A DNA stretch of 64,000 nucleotides from Chrysoperla carnea (GCF_905475395.1 NC_058339.1:60769172-60833171); one strand, 5' to 3'; shown: positions 1 through 22,795, numbered from the stretch's first letter. Made by a program: numbers and translations. The notes: generated by a model not told the origin, from the letters alone.

Positions 1-520
1 TTCTCAATCATACTTTCCACAAAGAGGGTGTCAAAAGCCTTCTTATGTCGGGGCCAGTGAAAACTCCCTCTTTCAACTTTGTTTCTGACAGCTTCGGAAA
101 TTTTGTACATAGATATTTAAAACAGTCTCCGTCCTTTTGCAGTGATTTTACAAATTGTTTCATCAACCCCAATTTTATATGGAGAGGTGGCAACAAAACT
201 TTTTCTGGCGGCACCAAAGTAGTATTGATAACATTTTTCTCCCCAGGTTTTAAAGTTTCTCGGGGTGGCCAATCACTTCTAGCCCAGTGCTGTTTTCTGG
301 CTCTACTATCCCATAAGCATAAGAAGCATGGGTATTTAGTATAGCCTGCCTGCTGACCCAAAAGCATCGTGAGTATTTTGAAGTCCCCACAAACCATCCA
401 TTGATGGTCCTGATATTTGATTCTTTCCAGGGTAATGTCCAAATTGTTATAGTTATTTCTTCCATATGCACAGAATAACCCATTGGAAGCGAAGCTAAAT
501 TATTTTTATTGTGCAATAAT
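1..520 (-). pseudogene. Broken copy of a repetitive mobile-element-like protein
   Basis: A minus-strand frame at 8-442 (144 residues) carries the sequence CFLCLWDSRARKQHW, a GYTKYPCF stretch before it and HIKLGLMKQFVK after it. I recognise this pattern from a large, repetitive family of uncharacterised arthropod and cnidarian proteins that are probably mobile-element derived; I do not know its enzyme class. The natural upstream continuation (NKNNLASLPMGYSVHMEE) lies in another frame at 250-516, so the copy is frameshifted near 440-450. It also runs off the left window edge. Non-functional, judging by the frameshift; the family assignment is from memory. Confidence 0.6.
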
Positions 521-951
521 ACTGCTTTAAGGCTGTTTTTATATACTACTTTAAGAATAGTTTATGTTGTTACTAATATCTATAAAAACCTATGTGATAG
601 AATGTTTTGAATAGTTTTCCTGTTTTTGTCGCAGACCTGTGTTATTTCCCACTAGTTTTAAAAAAATTTTCTGTGATTCAAAATTTGGCGAGGTACCAGG
701 AAGCAAAGAACCTCGCCCCGTTTATAAAGAGATATTCAAGTATTGAAGGATTTAGTTGATTCCACTTTTCAATAAAATGTTTCAAACAAAAATGGCTAAG
801 GAAAATAAAAGAAAATTGAGAATTGTGTAGTCTCTATATCAAACTTGCATGATTTTGATTTGTTTTCTCACAATTTACTGTACTCTAAATTTTTTAAATA
901 AAATTAATTTGTATTTTTTTGAAATTTATTAGAAAATATTTTCAATTTCAG

Positions 952-2452
952 TATAACGGACTTAGATGTACAAATTACTCTTTCATCGACATACACTCCC
1001 AAGCAGTTAGATGTAAATATCTTAACCAATTTCTTATCAATAAAATTAAAAAACGAAAATATTTGTATATTAGAAGGCACATTACACAGGAAAATAAAAG
1101 CTGCAGAAACTATTTGGTCCGTTGATAAAAACATACTACAAGTAAGTATTTCGAAAAGATGTATGTCGATTCGCAATTTTTTCGGACAACCATTCAAAAA
1201 TACCATTCAATTCTAGTAAAGGGAATATCTTTTATCTTAGATAAAATAGCGCTGTCTGCTGACAAAAAATATTTTTTGATATAATGCCCGATACAAAGAT
1301 ATCCCGGAGCAATTTCTTCAGTGGATATCTCAGAAACTTGTCATTTAATCGCAAAATTATCCATATTATACTATTAAGGGGAATTAAGACCAGAGTTGCC
1401 AGTAGAGCCAACTTATTTTATACCGCCAACTGAAATTATACAGAATCAAATCTCATTATACAAAGCGACAAAATTGTTAAAAAACAGTTCCAGTAGCAAG
1501 TGGCGCTGGGTTAAAAAGTCACTTTTACGTTTACTTTTAATGCTAACGAATATTACTCAGAGAGCGCCAATTTTGATACTAATAGTTTTCGAAAGAGCGA
1601 CAAGCTCATCACGATTAAGGAATGTTCGATCTCTCGTTATCTCAAATAATCGGTATTTTAACTCTCACAAAATTTACTTCACGTTTGAATTTTTATTTTT
1701 GTATCCAATTATACGAGGCAATCTGCTATACAAACTGGATACATAAATTAACCATATTATACCCTTTTTGTATCCGATTATACAATCTGGCAGCCCTGAT
1801 TAAGACATAGAAATCCAGAAAACTTGACGATATTTCAAAAACTACTCACCCAATTGTTAAATAAATCATATTGAAAATCATATTTTATTTTATTTAATAA
1901 ATCATATTTTTATATTTTTTTGCTTTATGCCAAGTTTGAGCAAATTGCGAATCAAATATTTGATATGATTTATGATTTTCTCGATTTTTTCAAAGAGAGC
2001 CAAATTTCAAAATTTGTTGTTTCCAATTTCAATCAAAATTATTTGCTAGAATAATTTTGACCCAAAAATCATTGACGAGATACTTCATAGATTTGTTTTT
2101 TATAATATTTTACTTTAATAATATTTTACTTTAAAAATAAAATATTAAATTTAATAATTCTAAGATTCATATTGAAAAACAAATGGAATCATGGTGGGAA
2201 CGCTTTTTAACCACTGAACCTGTGCTTGATCTACAACAAATGGATTGTTCTCGACCACTAGAAGATCTGCCAGAAGATGTACAAGCAAAAATTGAACAGC
2301 TAAGATGGGATGCTGAACAAAGGAACAAAGGTTTACCAACTAGTCAAGATAATAAAAAAACACAATTGTTAGAAAAAGCGTGGAATGCTGACGGTTCCCC
2401 GTTCAAAGGAACACCATTTAATCCAAGTATAGTATCATTTGAAGAACAATAA
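952..2452 (+). CDS. NUDCD3: NudC domain-containing protein 3-like, last two exons (5' part outside window)
   Basis: Two exons are visible. Exon 952-1141 follows a TTTCAATTTCAG acceptor and ends at a GTAAGT donor. It encodes part of the CS/NudC beta-sandwich (SSTYTPKQLDVNI ... LEGTLHRKIKAAETIWSVDK). Exon 2165-2452 joins in phase and reads IHIEKQMESWWERFL, then the conserved C-terminal tail QLLEKAWNADGSPFKG, stopping at TAA 2450-2452. The WW motif after the CS domain and the W-AxGSPF tail match NUDCD3, an HSP90 cochaperone linked to dynein intermediate-chain stability. The N-terminal exons must lie left of base 1 or are unrecognised before 952. The acceptor at 2163-2164 has a weak pyrimidine tract. 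A poly(A) signal AATAAA is at 2581. Confidence 0.82.
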
Positions 2453-2798
2453 CATTTTTTCTGCAAATTTTAAATGAAAATTTTAAATTTTATTGTATAT
2501 AAATTTTGATTTTTTATGAATTATTAATATTTATTTTAATAACTTTTACTCAATGTAAATATGTGTCAATTTTTTTACTCAATAAAATTATGGGAATTTT
2601 ATCTCGGCAAAGGAACACCATTTAATCCAAGTATAGTGTCATTTGAAGAACAGTAACATTTTTTCTGCAAATTTTAAATTTTATTGTACATAAATTTTGA
2701 TTTTTTATGAATTATTAATATTTATTTTAATATCTTTTACTCAATGTACATATAATTTTATTTTTTTACTCAATAAAAATATGCGAATTTTATCTCGG
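2404..2798 (+). repeat. Tandem duplication of the NUDCD3 3' end
   Basis: The last codons, stop and 3' UTR of the NUDCD3-like gene (2404-2607) are repeated immediately downstream at 2608-2798. The second copy keeps the coding tail, the stop context, the poly(A) signal (AATAAA 2581 and 2772) and the flank ATCTCGG. They differ by a short indel and scattered substitutions. The second copy lies beyond the real stop, so it is not translated as part of the gene, but it offers a second polyadenylation site. Confidence 0.9.
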
Positions 2799-5700
2799 CG
2801 AAAACAAAAGTTATTTATTTAGAGCCTAGCTATCCCCACCTGCTTCACTGGGCAATTTCACCTTGATAAACAATTACCACCAAATCATATTTTTTCTTTC
2901 GTCAATATCTTCATTACCAACCTTTTCCCTAACTTCGAACAAAAAATGTGGCTGACGTAATTGTGTACATTTTGGTTTTTTGAACGACTTTTTATCATCA
3001 AAAATGATCGAGTGCTGCTTTTAAATTTAGGTACATTCGAACTCGGCCAATTTCAATGCTAGGAAGTCTTACAAAAAACCAAAATGTATAAAATTACGTT
3101 TGCTATAACTTTTGTTGGAAATATTTGTTTTGATCTCATAGTTTTTAAGTGCCGTGATTTCTTTATTTTTTTACGACCGCGACCGAACCAAAAACAGAGA
3201 TGTTATAAGTTTGATCACTATTTGTATGCATCTGTCTGTCTGTGGCATCGTAGCTCCTAAACGAATGAACCACTTTAGATTTTTTTTGTTTTTGTTTGAA
3301 AAGTAATTTAATGGAGTGTTTCTAACTATGTTTCAATCTGTTTTATCGGCTCAGTTTAGAGAGAGTCACAAGGAAAAACCGCATTTGTCGGGGGGTTTGA
3401 AAATTTCACTTGTTTAACCGCGAATGTCCTTTTTTTATTAATACATTAGACAGATAAGCGAGTAACAAAGCCAAAAATCGTTTTTTACAACATGAAGAAA
3501 CTTTGAATATGAAACGGACGCGATCGCAAACTTTCCGCGCCGCGTGAAAGAAAACGCCCCACTTATAATAATTGTCGACGGCAAGATACCGATTTCTGAG
3601 GGTGTATTAATCAATGACAATGTATGACAATGGACACTGGGATTATACATAAATATTTAACTAATTAAACGAAACAGAAAATCTGTGTGTTGATAGTTTT
3701 GTTTTATTATTAATAAAATAAAAAACATAATATACAATAATCATTTCTACAACCCAAAATATTTACAATCCTAACTAAGTGGGATAATATAATAAACCCA
3801 CAAATTCAAAATTATCGTATAAAAAATAAAAGTACAAAAATTATGATCAAAACTTTGTTTCTATTAACAAAAATGAAAACAATGATAAAAATTAAATTTA
3901 TAATTATTGTACTTATTGCACTTTAAGAATTTTTTAATGACATTTTTTTTAAAATAACATCAATAATTCGAATGCCTCATAATGGTTACCGATGGTTTTC
4001 CATTTAAAATGATAGAACTTTAAATACAATTTGTGTATGAGCTAACCATGAATTTTATGACAATTTTTGTAATATATGATATCAGCCAAATGAAACCCGC
4101 AGCTTCGTTTGGAAGCGTGCATGATATTGCTTGTGCTTACTTTTAAAGGCACTCATTTAATTTATGTACTGAACAGGGTGATTTTTAAATTTTCTAAGTA
4201 GCCGTACATGTGGTACACGGGAAGTAGCTAAAACTGAACACTCATTCTGATAAAATAATTCAGTAATTAACATGCATTATTCAACATTACATGAAGGTTT
4301 TCTCATTATTAATTATACTGCGCTGCTCAGCGAAGCTGCAGGAAGCTAAAGTTCTGCATCTTAAATAGGAAACCTTTTAGAAATCTATTTTAAAATTTAG
4401 AAAAATAAATACACCATTCAAAATCAAACATAATTTTACAAAAACTACTTTATAGGAGTTAAAACAAGGTTAAATTTTCTAACAATGGGCTTACGGATTG
4501 ATTTAAAATATTTTAATTGTTTATTCACATAATGTAAAAAAATTCAGTGGCCTTTTTAACTGATTAGAATAAAAATTAACTGATCTTTGTACATTTTTAT
4601 TTTGTAGAACCTTGAAGCTTTTTTATGCATAAATACATGTCATTTTTGTACAACCGTGTACACATTATTTTCGACAAGTGTAAGTCGAGAAGAAAAGTCT
4701 CTTACACTGTAATGGTATCGTTCTTTTCAACTTACACTCAGTGTACTACACCGAAACAAAAAGAACAAATTTGATATGAATGATGGTTAATATACTTTGA
4801 AGGTACAAACTATACTGAATTCTATAAACCCAATATCAGATGCCTAATCATTATTAAATTTAAATACTCTAGGATTTTTATTAAGAATTCTGTATTTCGA
4901 AGTTTCATAATAATGCTATAAACATAGAAATACTTTATTTGCCTCAAATTCTAATATAAACAATTTTCTAAAGTGACACAAACCCAAAACAGCCAAAACT
5001 TTGTGGTCAAAATTGAAGGTGAATGTATAAATTCCAAGATATCGATAAAGAATCAGGTCTTTAAAGTCACCTCAGAGACTTAATATATTCTTATCATTTT
5101 CACTGAACCAGCCTTAAATTCTCTCTCTGAATTTTTCTTGATATTTCCAGAATCTCAATTTTTTTAACTTTTCGATGTTGATTTGCCTCTCCGAATTTGA
5201 TTCGAAGTTTCTGGTTTGCGAGACAAGTCTCCGGAGAAAGCAATGAACTCTCAATATAATTAGGGGAGATAGGCTTAAAATTTTTTTACAATAAAAACCT
5301 TCCGAAATAACGAGTTTTTAATAATTTTAAAGGTAGCTCAAAGGTAGCTTTATTGATTTGGTTTATAGACAGTATAGCATTTTTCATAATTTTATTCAGT
5401 GGCGAATTTACATACAGCCGAATTTGCAAACACAGATTATAATTGTATAAAAAAAATTTCAGTCACCATTTGATCCGTAGTTTAATTTAGCATAAGGCGG
5501 CAAAATTACAAATTCGCCCCTGACTGCATATTAAAATTTTACTTTTATAAGTTGAAATATTTGATTTTAAACATTTTCACATGCATAGTAATAATAAAAA
5601 TTTTTTTTAATCGATTTTACATTATAAAATGATAAATTAATGTTTGTATTATATATAAGTGATAAAAATTCCCTTTTAAGAATGAAAGGTTGAATTTGTT

Positions 5701-6708
5701 TTCTAGAAATGCACCAAGATAAATTATCTTTCCCTCAATGATCAAATATTGTAATAGGGAATATTTTTTGTATTTTTTTTTAATATTTTGAATTCATTAT
5801 TTACACCGTAAATAACATAGTAAAAAATATAACAATTGTTTGAAAATGCTCTAATTTATTGTAAAAAAAATATTTAAAATAAAGAATAATTTGGAGCTGC
5901 TTAAACGCAGCCATTTTAGTGCACTCTGGTGATGACGTAAAATGCTATTTCCTGTCAGTCTTTTACGTTACGTTCCGTTTTAGCCAATGGCGTTGCGTTT
6001 CAGAAATTTGAATTTCTCTCACTTAATATGCACTTTTATTAATTAATTTTTAAAATTAAAAAAATATTAATTACTTAAATAAAACTTATTTCAAATGTCC
6101 AGCCAATAAAGCTCCGGAAAAAAAGTATTTGAACCAAATTTCAATTTTATGAATATTCCCTATTGAAATATGTCGTCTTTTACTTTATGGCCAGTTATTT
6201 TTGATTAATTTATTTAATGTTATTTCTGAAAATGATAAACAATGTGCACAATTTTTAAAAATATTTTTAATATTTTTTTATACCATTCTATTTTTTCCGA
6301 AATTAAAATTGCACATTTCATTCTAATATCTATAAAACAAAATTCGTTGAAGTAGATAAATGCTATATCGGAAGGAAGCCTGTAAAAGACATTTCAAAAA
6401 TTGAAGAAAATAATTGTGTCTTAATTAAATAAAAATTTATTTAATAATTTTCGGCACTTTTTAACAGAGCAGAATAAACGATTTTATATAAATATAAGAC
6501 GACATTCTTTAGTTATTTTAGAGCCACGCTGGTGCTACATTTTAAAATTATTTCATTCATTCTTTTCATATAAATCATGTAAAAAAGATATTATATATCT
6601 TCATAATATTACATATAAACGTTTCTTGATAATTTAATACTAAAATATCAATTGTTTTAAAAGCCCAAATATAATTTGTTTTAAAAAAGATAACTTTAAA
6701 ATAAATAA
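2799..6708. other. Intergenic AT-rich DNA, no gene seen
   Basis: I see no supported coding exon here. A stretch at about 3160-3290 (TCTGTCTGTGGCATCGTAGC and flank) resembles 28985-29075 and belongs to a dispersed repeat. About 5930-6000 has TGACGTAA and GCCAATGG motifs that could be regulatory, but nothing downstream ties them to a gene. The NUDCD3-like gene and the minus-strand Dnz1 gene converge on this interval, so it contains both 3' flanks. Confidence 0.6.
3160..3290. repeat. Dispersed repeat fragment (TCTGTCTGTGGC family)
   Basis: The block with ATGTTATAAGTTTGATCAC followed by GTCTGTCTGTGGCATCGTAG is similar to 28985-29075, which has TTATTATAAATTTGACTGC and GTCTGTCTGTGGCACGATAG. Both are short, diverged and non-coding. 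Only the similar core is delimited; true ends are unknown. Confidence 0.5.
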
Positions 6709-9012
6709 TTATACGTCATGACTTAGAAGTGGAGTATCTAATTTAATATTGGAATTTGAAAATGGCAACAGCCACCAAAAGGGATGAGTACGACCACAAA
6801 CTTCACTCAATAGAGCTAAACGAGGCCTATGTTTACGATATGGTCCTTGATGTTGTACTTGTTCTACAGCAGTTTCATCACCCAAAATGGCTTGCATTTG
6901 ATCAACAAGTATTGCTGACACAAACATTCCAAATAATGCACTCTCCAATAATAAAACCACCGAATGGAGACTGAAATTTAATAAAAACAAAAATATAAGT
7001 TGCATTCGTGATTGGCAGTAAGCAGCCCACAGGGCACTTATAAGAGGGTCGGCCGATTGCTCAAAATAGGTATAGGGATTTTAATGACAACGATTTGACC
7101 ACCCTCCAGTAAAATCTCTTTATCTTTGCAATGACCTTTTGTATGCATTTTATCATATTACTCCAGGGGACGCTTATCAATAATCCAAAACAAATTTTGT
7201 TGACGGTTTTTATTACATTAATTTTTTGTCAAGCATTCATAACAAGTTGTAAAATTTTTACGTTCACAAGAAACGTATTACAAACAAAACCATCAGTCCG
7301 TGTTTTTTGTTATAAAATTACATAGAAAAAAATATTATGCACGAAATCCAATCACTTAGTAGGTGTCAACAAATGCGTGCTGTTATTTTCCCACTATTAT
7401 ATTTTATCTGTGATGCTATTGCACCGCAACAACTATACTGCAGTCTATAATTGTAGGTATTTTTCGTTTACACAACGTTGGCCCGCAATGTTAAAGTTAT
7501 AAGAAATAGGCGCGACGGACGCTTCAAATATATAGTGAACAGTTGGCAGATAAAAAACTAAGAGTGATTGTAATCAAATAAATACACAGATAAATTTTAA
7601 TATACAAAATGGGAAGTTTCCCGAATTCTCGTATGGCCAATCCGCCAATGTACACAGTTAAGTATTTTAGGCCAATAATTTAGCAGAAATAAAGCACTTT
7701 TGGTACAAGACTCGATAATTTTCATGGTTTTTGCGAAATTTTAATCATCATCAATTTTGACACCAAAATTAAATTACAAAGAATTATGTTGTTATAGAAT
7801 ACTTAAAGAGCATACAATGTCCATCTCAACGCTCATGAATAGATATTTTTACACAGGTCGGCATTTATCGGCACAAAATTTTAACTTATTTATTTAAACA
7901 AAACTCGAGTTAAATTGAATATAAATAATTGTATGCCATGAATAATTATGGTGTATTATTTAAATAGCCTTAAGATTATATTCAAAATGAAACTATACTC
8001 ACACTCTAGCTTGCTTTATATTAATTTCCTCATCGCATCCAGGACACTCACGAATCCAAGATAAAGCTACTAGGGTAATAGAATATATTGCAAGTATCCC
8101 CACGTATATTAGGAATTGTAAGAAAAATTTTTGATTACGTTCACCAACACAATTATTTATCCATGGACAATGATGATCCATACGTTTTACGCATCGATTA
8201 CATATTCTACAATGATGGGCTCGTGGTGGCCTATATGTTTCACATCTAGTACACACTGTCCAATCTTCTCTATCACAACCTGAAATATATCGTAGTTATT
8301 CACCTTTGGTGAAGATAAAAATTGTCCGTTTTTTCAAAAAAAGATATAATTTTTTAATTTTTGGTGTCTCGAATCCCTGATTTACAACTATTAGCCTTGT
8401 TCAAAATAGCAAAAGGCTTCGACTTTTTTGAATACGTATACATTCATTATCTATTTCTTACCAATTACAGAAAAAATACGCTTTCTTTTTGGACGCCCAC
8501 ACAAAAATCGACGCCTATTTGTTATTTTGAACAAGCCTGTCGACTTTCTTGTCTTAAGAAGTTGCTTGTGCTAGGGTTCCGATTGAGCACGCCTCTTATT
8601 TATTCTTTTTTTGGCTCCTACTATCGCTTGATAAAAAACGGTATTTAACAATCCAATTCAAAAACATGTTACTTGCCTAATTCGCCGGAATGAATATCTG
8701 AGAAGTCTAATCGTGACTGTGGTAATGGAACAGTTCCGGGGTCCGATAAAACTGCCCGTAAATGAGCAAATGAAAGTAAAAATATAACAGTATTGAAAAC
8801 TAGAACGTGTAACGGACCCCATAAACTAAAAAAAAATTATCATTATTAATTCCACTATTTCGATACATGAATATACATGAATATACATCATAATAATACC
8901 TATTTCGCATTGTTTGCAAAATTACCCATTTTATTATCACATAATCCGCGTAAAGTACTGCTAGGTATGTGACAATTATACAAATAATTCCACAGGGGTC
9001 TTTTACAAACAT
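6709..9012 (-). CDS. Dnz1: DHHC palmitoyltransferase, Dnz1 type, complete, four exons
   Basis: Minus-strand exons are 9012-8900, 8825-8673, 8269-8003 and 6970-6709. The sum is 795 nt, or 264 codons plus stop. Residues 1-37 read [20 protein letters not shown] and open the first membrane segments. The zinc-binding DHHC cysteine-rich core follows ([16 protein letters not shown], then [19 protein letters not shown]), with the catalytic cysteine in DHHC. Two more hydrophobic segments come next, then a tail ending DTPLLSHDV. Multi-pass DHHC enzymes attach palmitate to cysteines of client proteins, usually at Golgi or ER membranes. The [12 protein letters not shown] linker and the SHDV end fit Drosophila Dnz1. 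The third exon's acceptor (TTGTGATAG) was chosen because it alone keeps frame; the stronger-looking TTTCAG 10 bases upstream would not. Confidence 0.88.
8393..8538. mobile_element. Small inverted-repeat element (MITE-like) in Dnz1 intron 2
   Basis: The ends AGCCTTGTTCAAAATAGC and, reading inward on the other strand, AGGCTTGTTCAAAATAAC form imperfect terminal inverted repeats of roughly 40 bp. They continue into GGCTTCGACTTT versus GGCGTCGATTTT. The whole is about 146 bp and has no coding capacity. No clear target-site duplication is visible. An open frame at 8361-8648 only crosses it. Confidence 0.6.
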
Positions 9013-10700
9013 ATCGAATCCATATATTCATTAATTTACATTATATCAAGATCTTATGTTTTTCCAACATAAGTTGAAAAATATTATTTATACTTAATTT
9101 AAAAATTCCTCCATTTAGGCATCACACAATCATCAATGTTTTTTTTTTACATTTTTTTAAAGAAAATCTTCACGATCAACCAGAAAATACTAGCTTTCAA
9201 AAATGTCACGTATATTCACAGCACATACTGTATATTCGTAAAAGATGTCGCTAAACTCACTAGCCACAGACAGCGTAATATACTAAGTGCCTCTACTATA
9301 AAGTATTTTTTAAAAGAAAATAAATGGTACTTTCTATAATAAAGTCTACAAACGTTTAAGTCTTCACTTTTAAAACCAATGGACGAAAAAAATTACATCC
9401 TGTCAGCATTGTGTCAATTTTTTTTAAACAAAAAAAAAAAATTATAAACTATCGTTAAAATTACAGGTCCATTAATTATGTTCATTCGTTCACACATTTC
9501 AACTGTATTGTTGTAAACTATTATGGTTTTTTAATATCCAACTATACATTCACCGTCTTCTAAACCCCAGTTTAAGCCTGTTATCGTAGTTCTACTGTTC
9601 TACTTCTATTTTGTCGCATGGAAAAATGATTTTCCCAATACTTATTATGAAGTTAAAAGTACCGCTGACAAAAGTCATTACCCTTTACTTTATTGAATAC
9701 AATGCAAACATGCAGCATATATATTATGCAATGATGAATATAAAACCACTTGCATTCAAATTTTCTGAATCCAGTTCTAGTTAACATTTTTCAAATGCGG
9801 CCAATCATGAAACAATCTTGAAGATTGTGATTTAATGCCACCATAATATTTTTTTTTTTTACAAATATTGGAAAAAAAACATTGGAAAACTTTTTTTAAT
9901 CGGATTATAATGGAGTGTATACTACCGAATACTACGTAAGTTTCTAAAAACTATACAACTATACTGACGTATATTGCTGTTGTTATGAACAACAGGTTTC
10001 TTGACAAAGGTATGGTGGCTCAAAATTGACGCTTCATATTATAAACGCTAGATAGAGTATCTCTTAGCGTCCCTTACTGGATAACTCAATTCAATACCAT
10101 CATTCTTGATTGAGCGTGTATGGTGGCCTTTATCGTTAATCGCTGTTTTATACTAATCTGTGTGCGCCTTTACGCTTTTTAAATCCCTACTATGCAGTAC
10201 GTATTGTATATTCTGTGACCATCATCAACAACTTCTACAAAAGAATAAGACCGAAAACGAATATTTTGTTTTTATATACTTTTCTCTCTTAGGCCACGAA
10301 TATATGAATATGGTCCTTGTTTAGTATTAATAAGAACTTCATATGTTCTACATCTGTTCTATAGAAGTAATAGAAGTTTAAGAGTTTAAGCTATTATTTA
10401 TTCCAGAAGAAAATTTTAAAGAGGTAGGTACTACTAGAATAATTATTTGTGCTTATAAAAATAGGATAAAATCTGCAATTATAGAAAAAAGGAATTTTTC
10501 TTGTTATTGCTTCTAGTTCCATTTTTAAAATAGATGTAATTAAGTTGTATTACTGAACTGTCACACGAAATATTTATTTAATTCGTGCAATGGGATTTTT
10601 TTGTTTTCTTTCAGAATATTTGCAATCTTACTTTTACAACACGTCAGCGATCTCATCAGCGATACATTGAAAAAATATTTGTGAATAATTTAAGTTAATA
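9013..10700. other. Head-to-head intergenic region, Dnz1 / Ago2
   Basis: The start codons of Dnz1 (minus) and Ago2 (plus) face away from each other over 1688 bp. The interval must hold both 5' flanks. I see AT-rich sequence with several homopolymer runs (9133-9143, 9421-9443, 9847-9862) and no convincing TATA/initiator pair. No exon was recognised; untranslated first exons would not be visible by coding signal. Confidence 0.55.
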
Positions 10701-20852
<10,152 letters not shown>

Positions 20853-20875
20853 TAATTACAATCATTTGTTAAATT

Positions 20876-21480
20876 GTTAGTTAAGTGTAATCTTAATTAA
20901 TATTCAATAAGTTTTTAATGAAGGCAATTAATATGATAAGTTTTCAATGGGGGCATCAATCTTCTAATTTGTATATTTTGTTTGTTAATAAAAATTTACA
21001 CATTTATATGAGTACACGTTAGTTAAGTTTAATCTTAGTTAATATTCAAAAATTAAATTTTCAATGAAGGCAATTAATATGATAAGTTTTCAATTGGGGC
21101 ATCAATTTTCGGCTGAACTTCTAATTTGTATATTTTATTTGTTATAAAAAATTGACGCATTTATATGAGTACACATTAGTTAAGTTTAAACTTAATTAAT
21201 AAAAAATAAATTTTCAATGAAGGCAATTAATATGCTAAGTTTTCAATTGGGGCATCAATTTTCAGCTGAACTTTAATTTATATATTTTATTTGTTAATAA
21301 AAATTTACACATTTATATGAGTGCACGTTAGTTAAGTTTAATCTTAACTAATATTCAATAAATAAGTTTTTAATGAAGGCAATTAATATAAGTTTTCAAT
21401 AGGTGCATCAATTTTCGGCTGAACTTCTAATTTGTATATTTTATTTGTTAATAAAAATTGACACATTTTTATGAGTGATC
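20876..21480 (+). repeat. Four-copy tandem repeat at the Ago2 3' end
   Basis: Starting 24 bases after the Ago2 stop, a unit of about 142-158 bp is repeated four times, beginning near 20876, 21018, 21175 and 21327. Each has TTAGTTAAGT, GAAGGCAATTAATAT, a GGCATCAAT block and an ACA/GCA TTTATATGAGT-like end. Copies 1, 3 and 4 contain AATAAA (for example 20987-20992); copy 2 has TATAAAAA instead. The Ago2 3' UTR therefore lies in this array, with several possible poly(A) sites. Confidence 0.9.
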
Positions 21481-21766
21481 TTAAAATGCTGAATTAACCC
21501 AAGAATGAAATGCGGCGAGAGATGAGAAAATTATATTTCAATGAAAATCATGTGTGTCACTTCGTTTGTCGCCCATATCACTCTGGTATAAATTTATTTT
21601 AACTCTTTTTTATATTTAGAAAATTTTAATTATGTTGTTTTAGTTACAATCTTCTAATTTTTCGATTGCACCTTTCTTTTTAATACTATAACTCATTTTT
21701 GTTTTAAAAATGTCATAATAAATAATATATGTCATAATAATAGTTTATATTTTTTGTATTTATATA

Positions 21767-22096
21767 CAGGCCGTTTTTGTACCATCTAGGCATATACCTG
21801 TCTGTAGTATGACTGAATACATCCGTTTAGTAATGCATCTAAGCGAGATGTATTATATACATATATTGTAAGGCTACAGATACGATACACAAAACTTTTG
21901 TTGTATGCATGCAGAGAGTGGGAGTTTTGTTGCATACAAATATTATGAATTATCTAAAAAACTTCCACTCTCCAAGCGTCTCCCAACTAATGTTAAATAC
22001 ATGTATATAATACATCTCGCTTAGATGCATTACTAAACGGATGTATTCAGTCATACTACAGACATGTATATGCCTAGATGGTACAAAAACGGCCTG
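21767..22096. mobile_element. MITE-like element with 97-bp terminal inverted repeats
   Basis: The ends CAGGCCGTTTTTGTACCATC and, on the other strand, the same sequence form arms 21767-21863 and 22000-22096. I see one mismatch in nearly 100 bases. The 136-bp centre has no coding frame. Flanks are TATA on both sides, compatible with a TA target-site duplication as in Tc1/mariner-type elements. The high arm identity suggests recent insertion or ongoing correction. Confidence 0.82.
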
Positions 22097-22245
22097 TATA
22101 ATTGAATTAATAAAACAAAAATACTAACTTAAATTAATTAGTTTTAATTAGGTCCTTTTTAGTGGGTATCATTGTAAATATTACAAATATGTCGATATTA
22201 GCAAAAGATATTCAATAAAGCAAACTTACTTTCAAATTATTTTTA

Positions 22246-22795
22246 TACCATGTATATGAAATATGCTAAGTTTAGTCCCAAGTTTGTAACGCTTAAAAAT
22301 ATTGATGCTACGAACAAAATTTTGGTATAGGTAAAATCACCTAATTAGTCCATTTTCGGTTGTCTGTCCGCCTGTCTGTCAACACGATATCTCATAAACG
22401 GAAAAAAATATATCAAGCTGAAATTTTTATAGCGTGTTCAGGACATAAAAATTGCGGTAGAGTTCGTAAATAAGCTTCATAGGTCCATTGGGTCTTGGGT
22501 CCGTAAAACCCATTTTGTAAACCGTTTGAGATAAAACAAAAGTTTAAATGTAAAAAAGTTCCTTATAAAAAAATAAGACTGTTTGAAACATTTTTTTCGT
22601 AAATAACACTATTTACCCGTGAGAGCGCAACTTATATAGTATGTATTATATGGGCATATCAGTTACGTGTGAATGTATGTTTGGCTATCTTTTTTTAATT
22701 ATATAACGTAAAAAAACAAACGATTACGTAATCAATACTGTCTACATGGTATTTCAACAATTAACTCAGTCATTTGTTGCTTTCACTTGTTTTAG
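22246..22795 (+). repeat. Dispersed repeat family R1, forward copy
   Basis: Begins TATACCATGTATATGAAATA, continues AGTTTAGTCCCAAGTTTGTA and CCATTTTCGGTTGTCTGTCC, and ends near TTCAACAATTAACTCAGTCA. Same order of blocks as the copies at 23225, 32500 and (reversed) 15275 and 56950. Non-coding. Confidence 0.8.

Noticed and set aside
6756-6974. 72-codon plus frame
   Set aside because: It is the antisense shadow of the last Dnz1 exon.
8361-8648. 95-codon plus frame inside Dnz1 intron 2
   Set aside because: It runs across the inverted-repeat element and has no recognisable domain.
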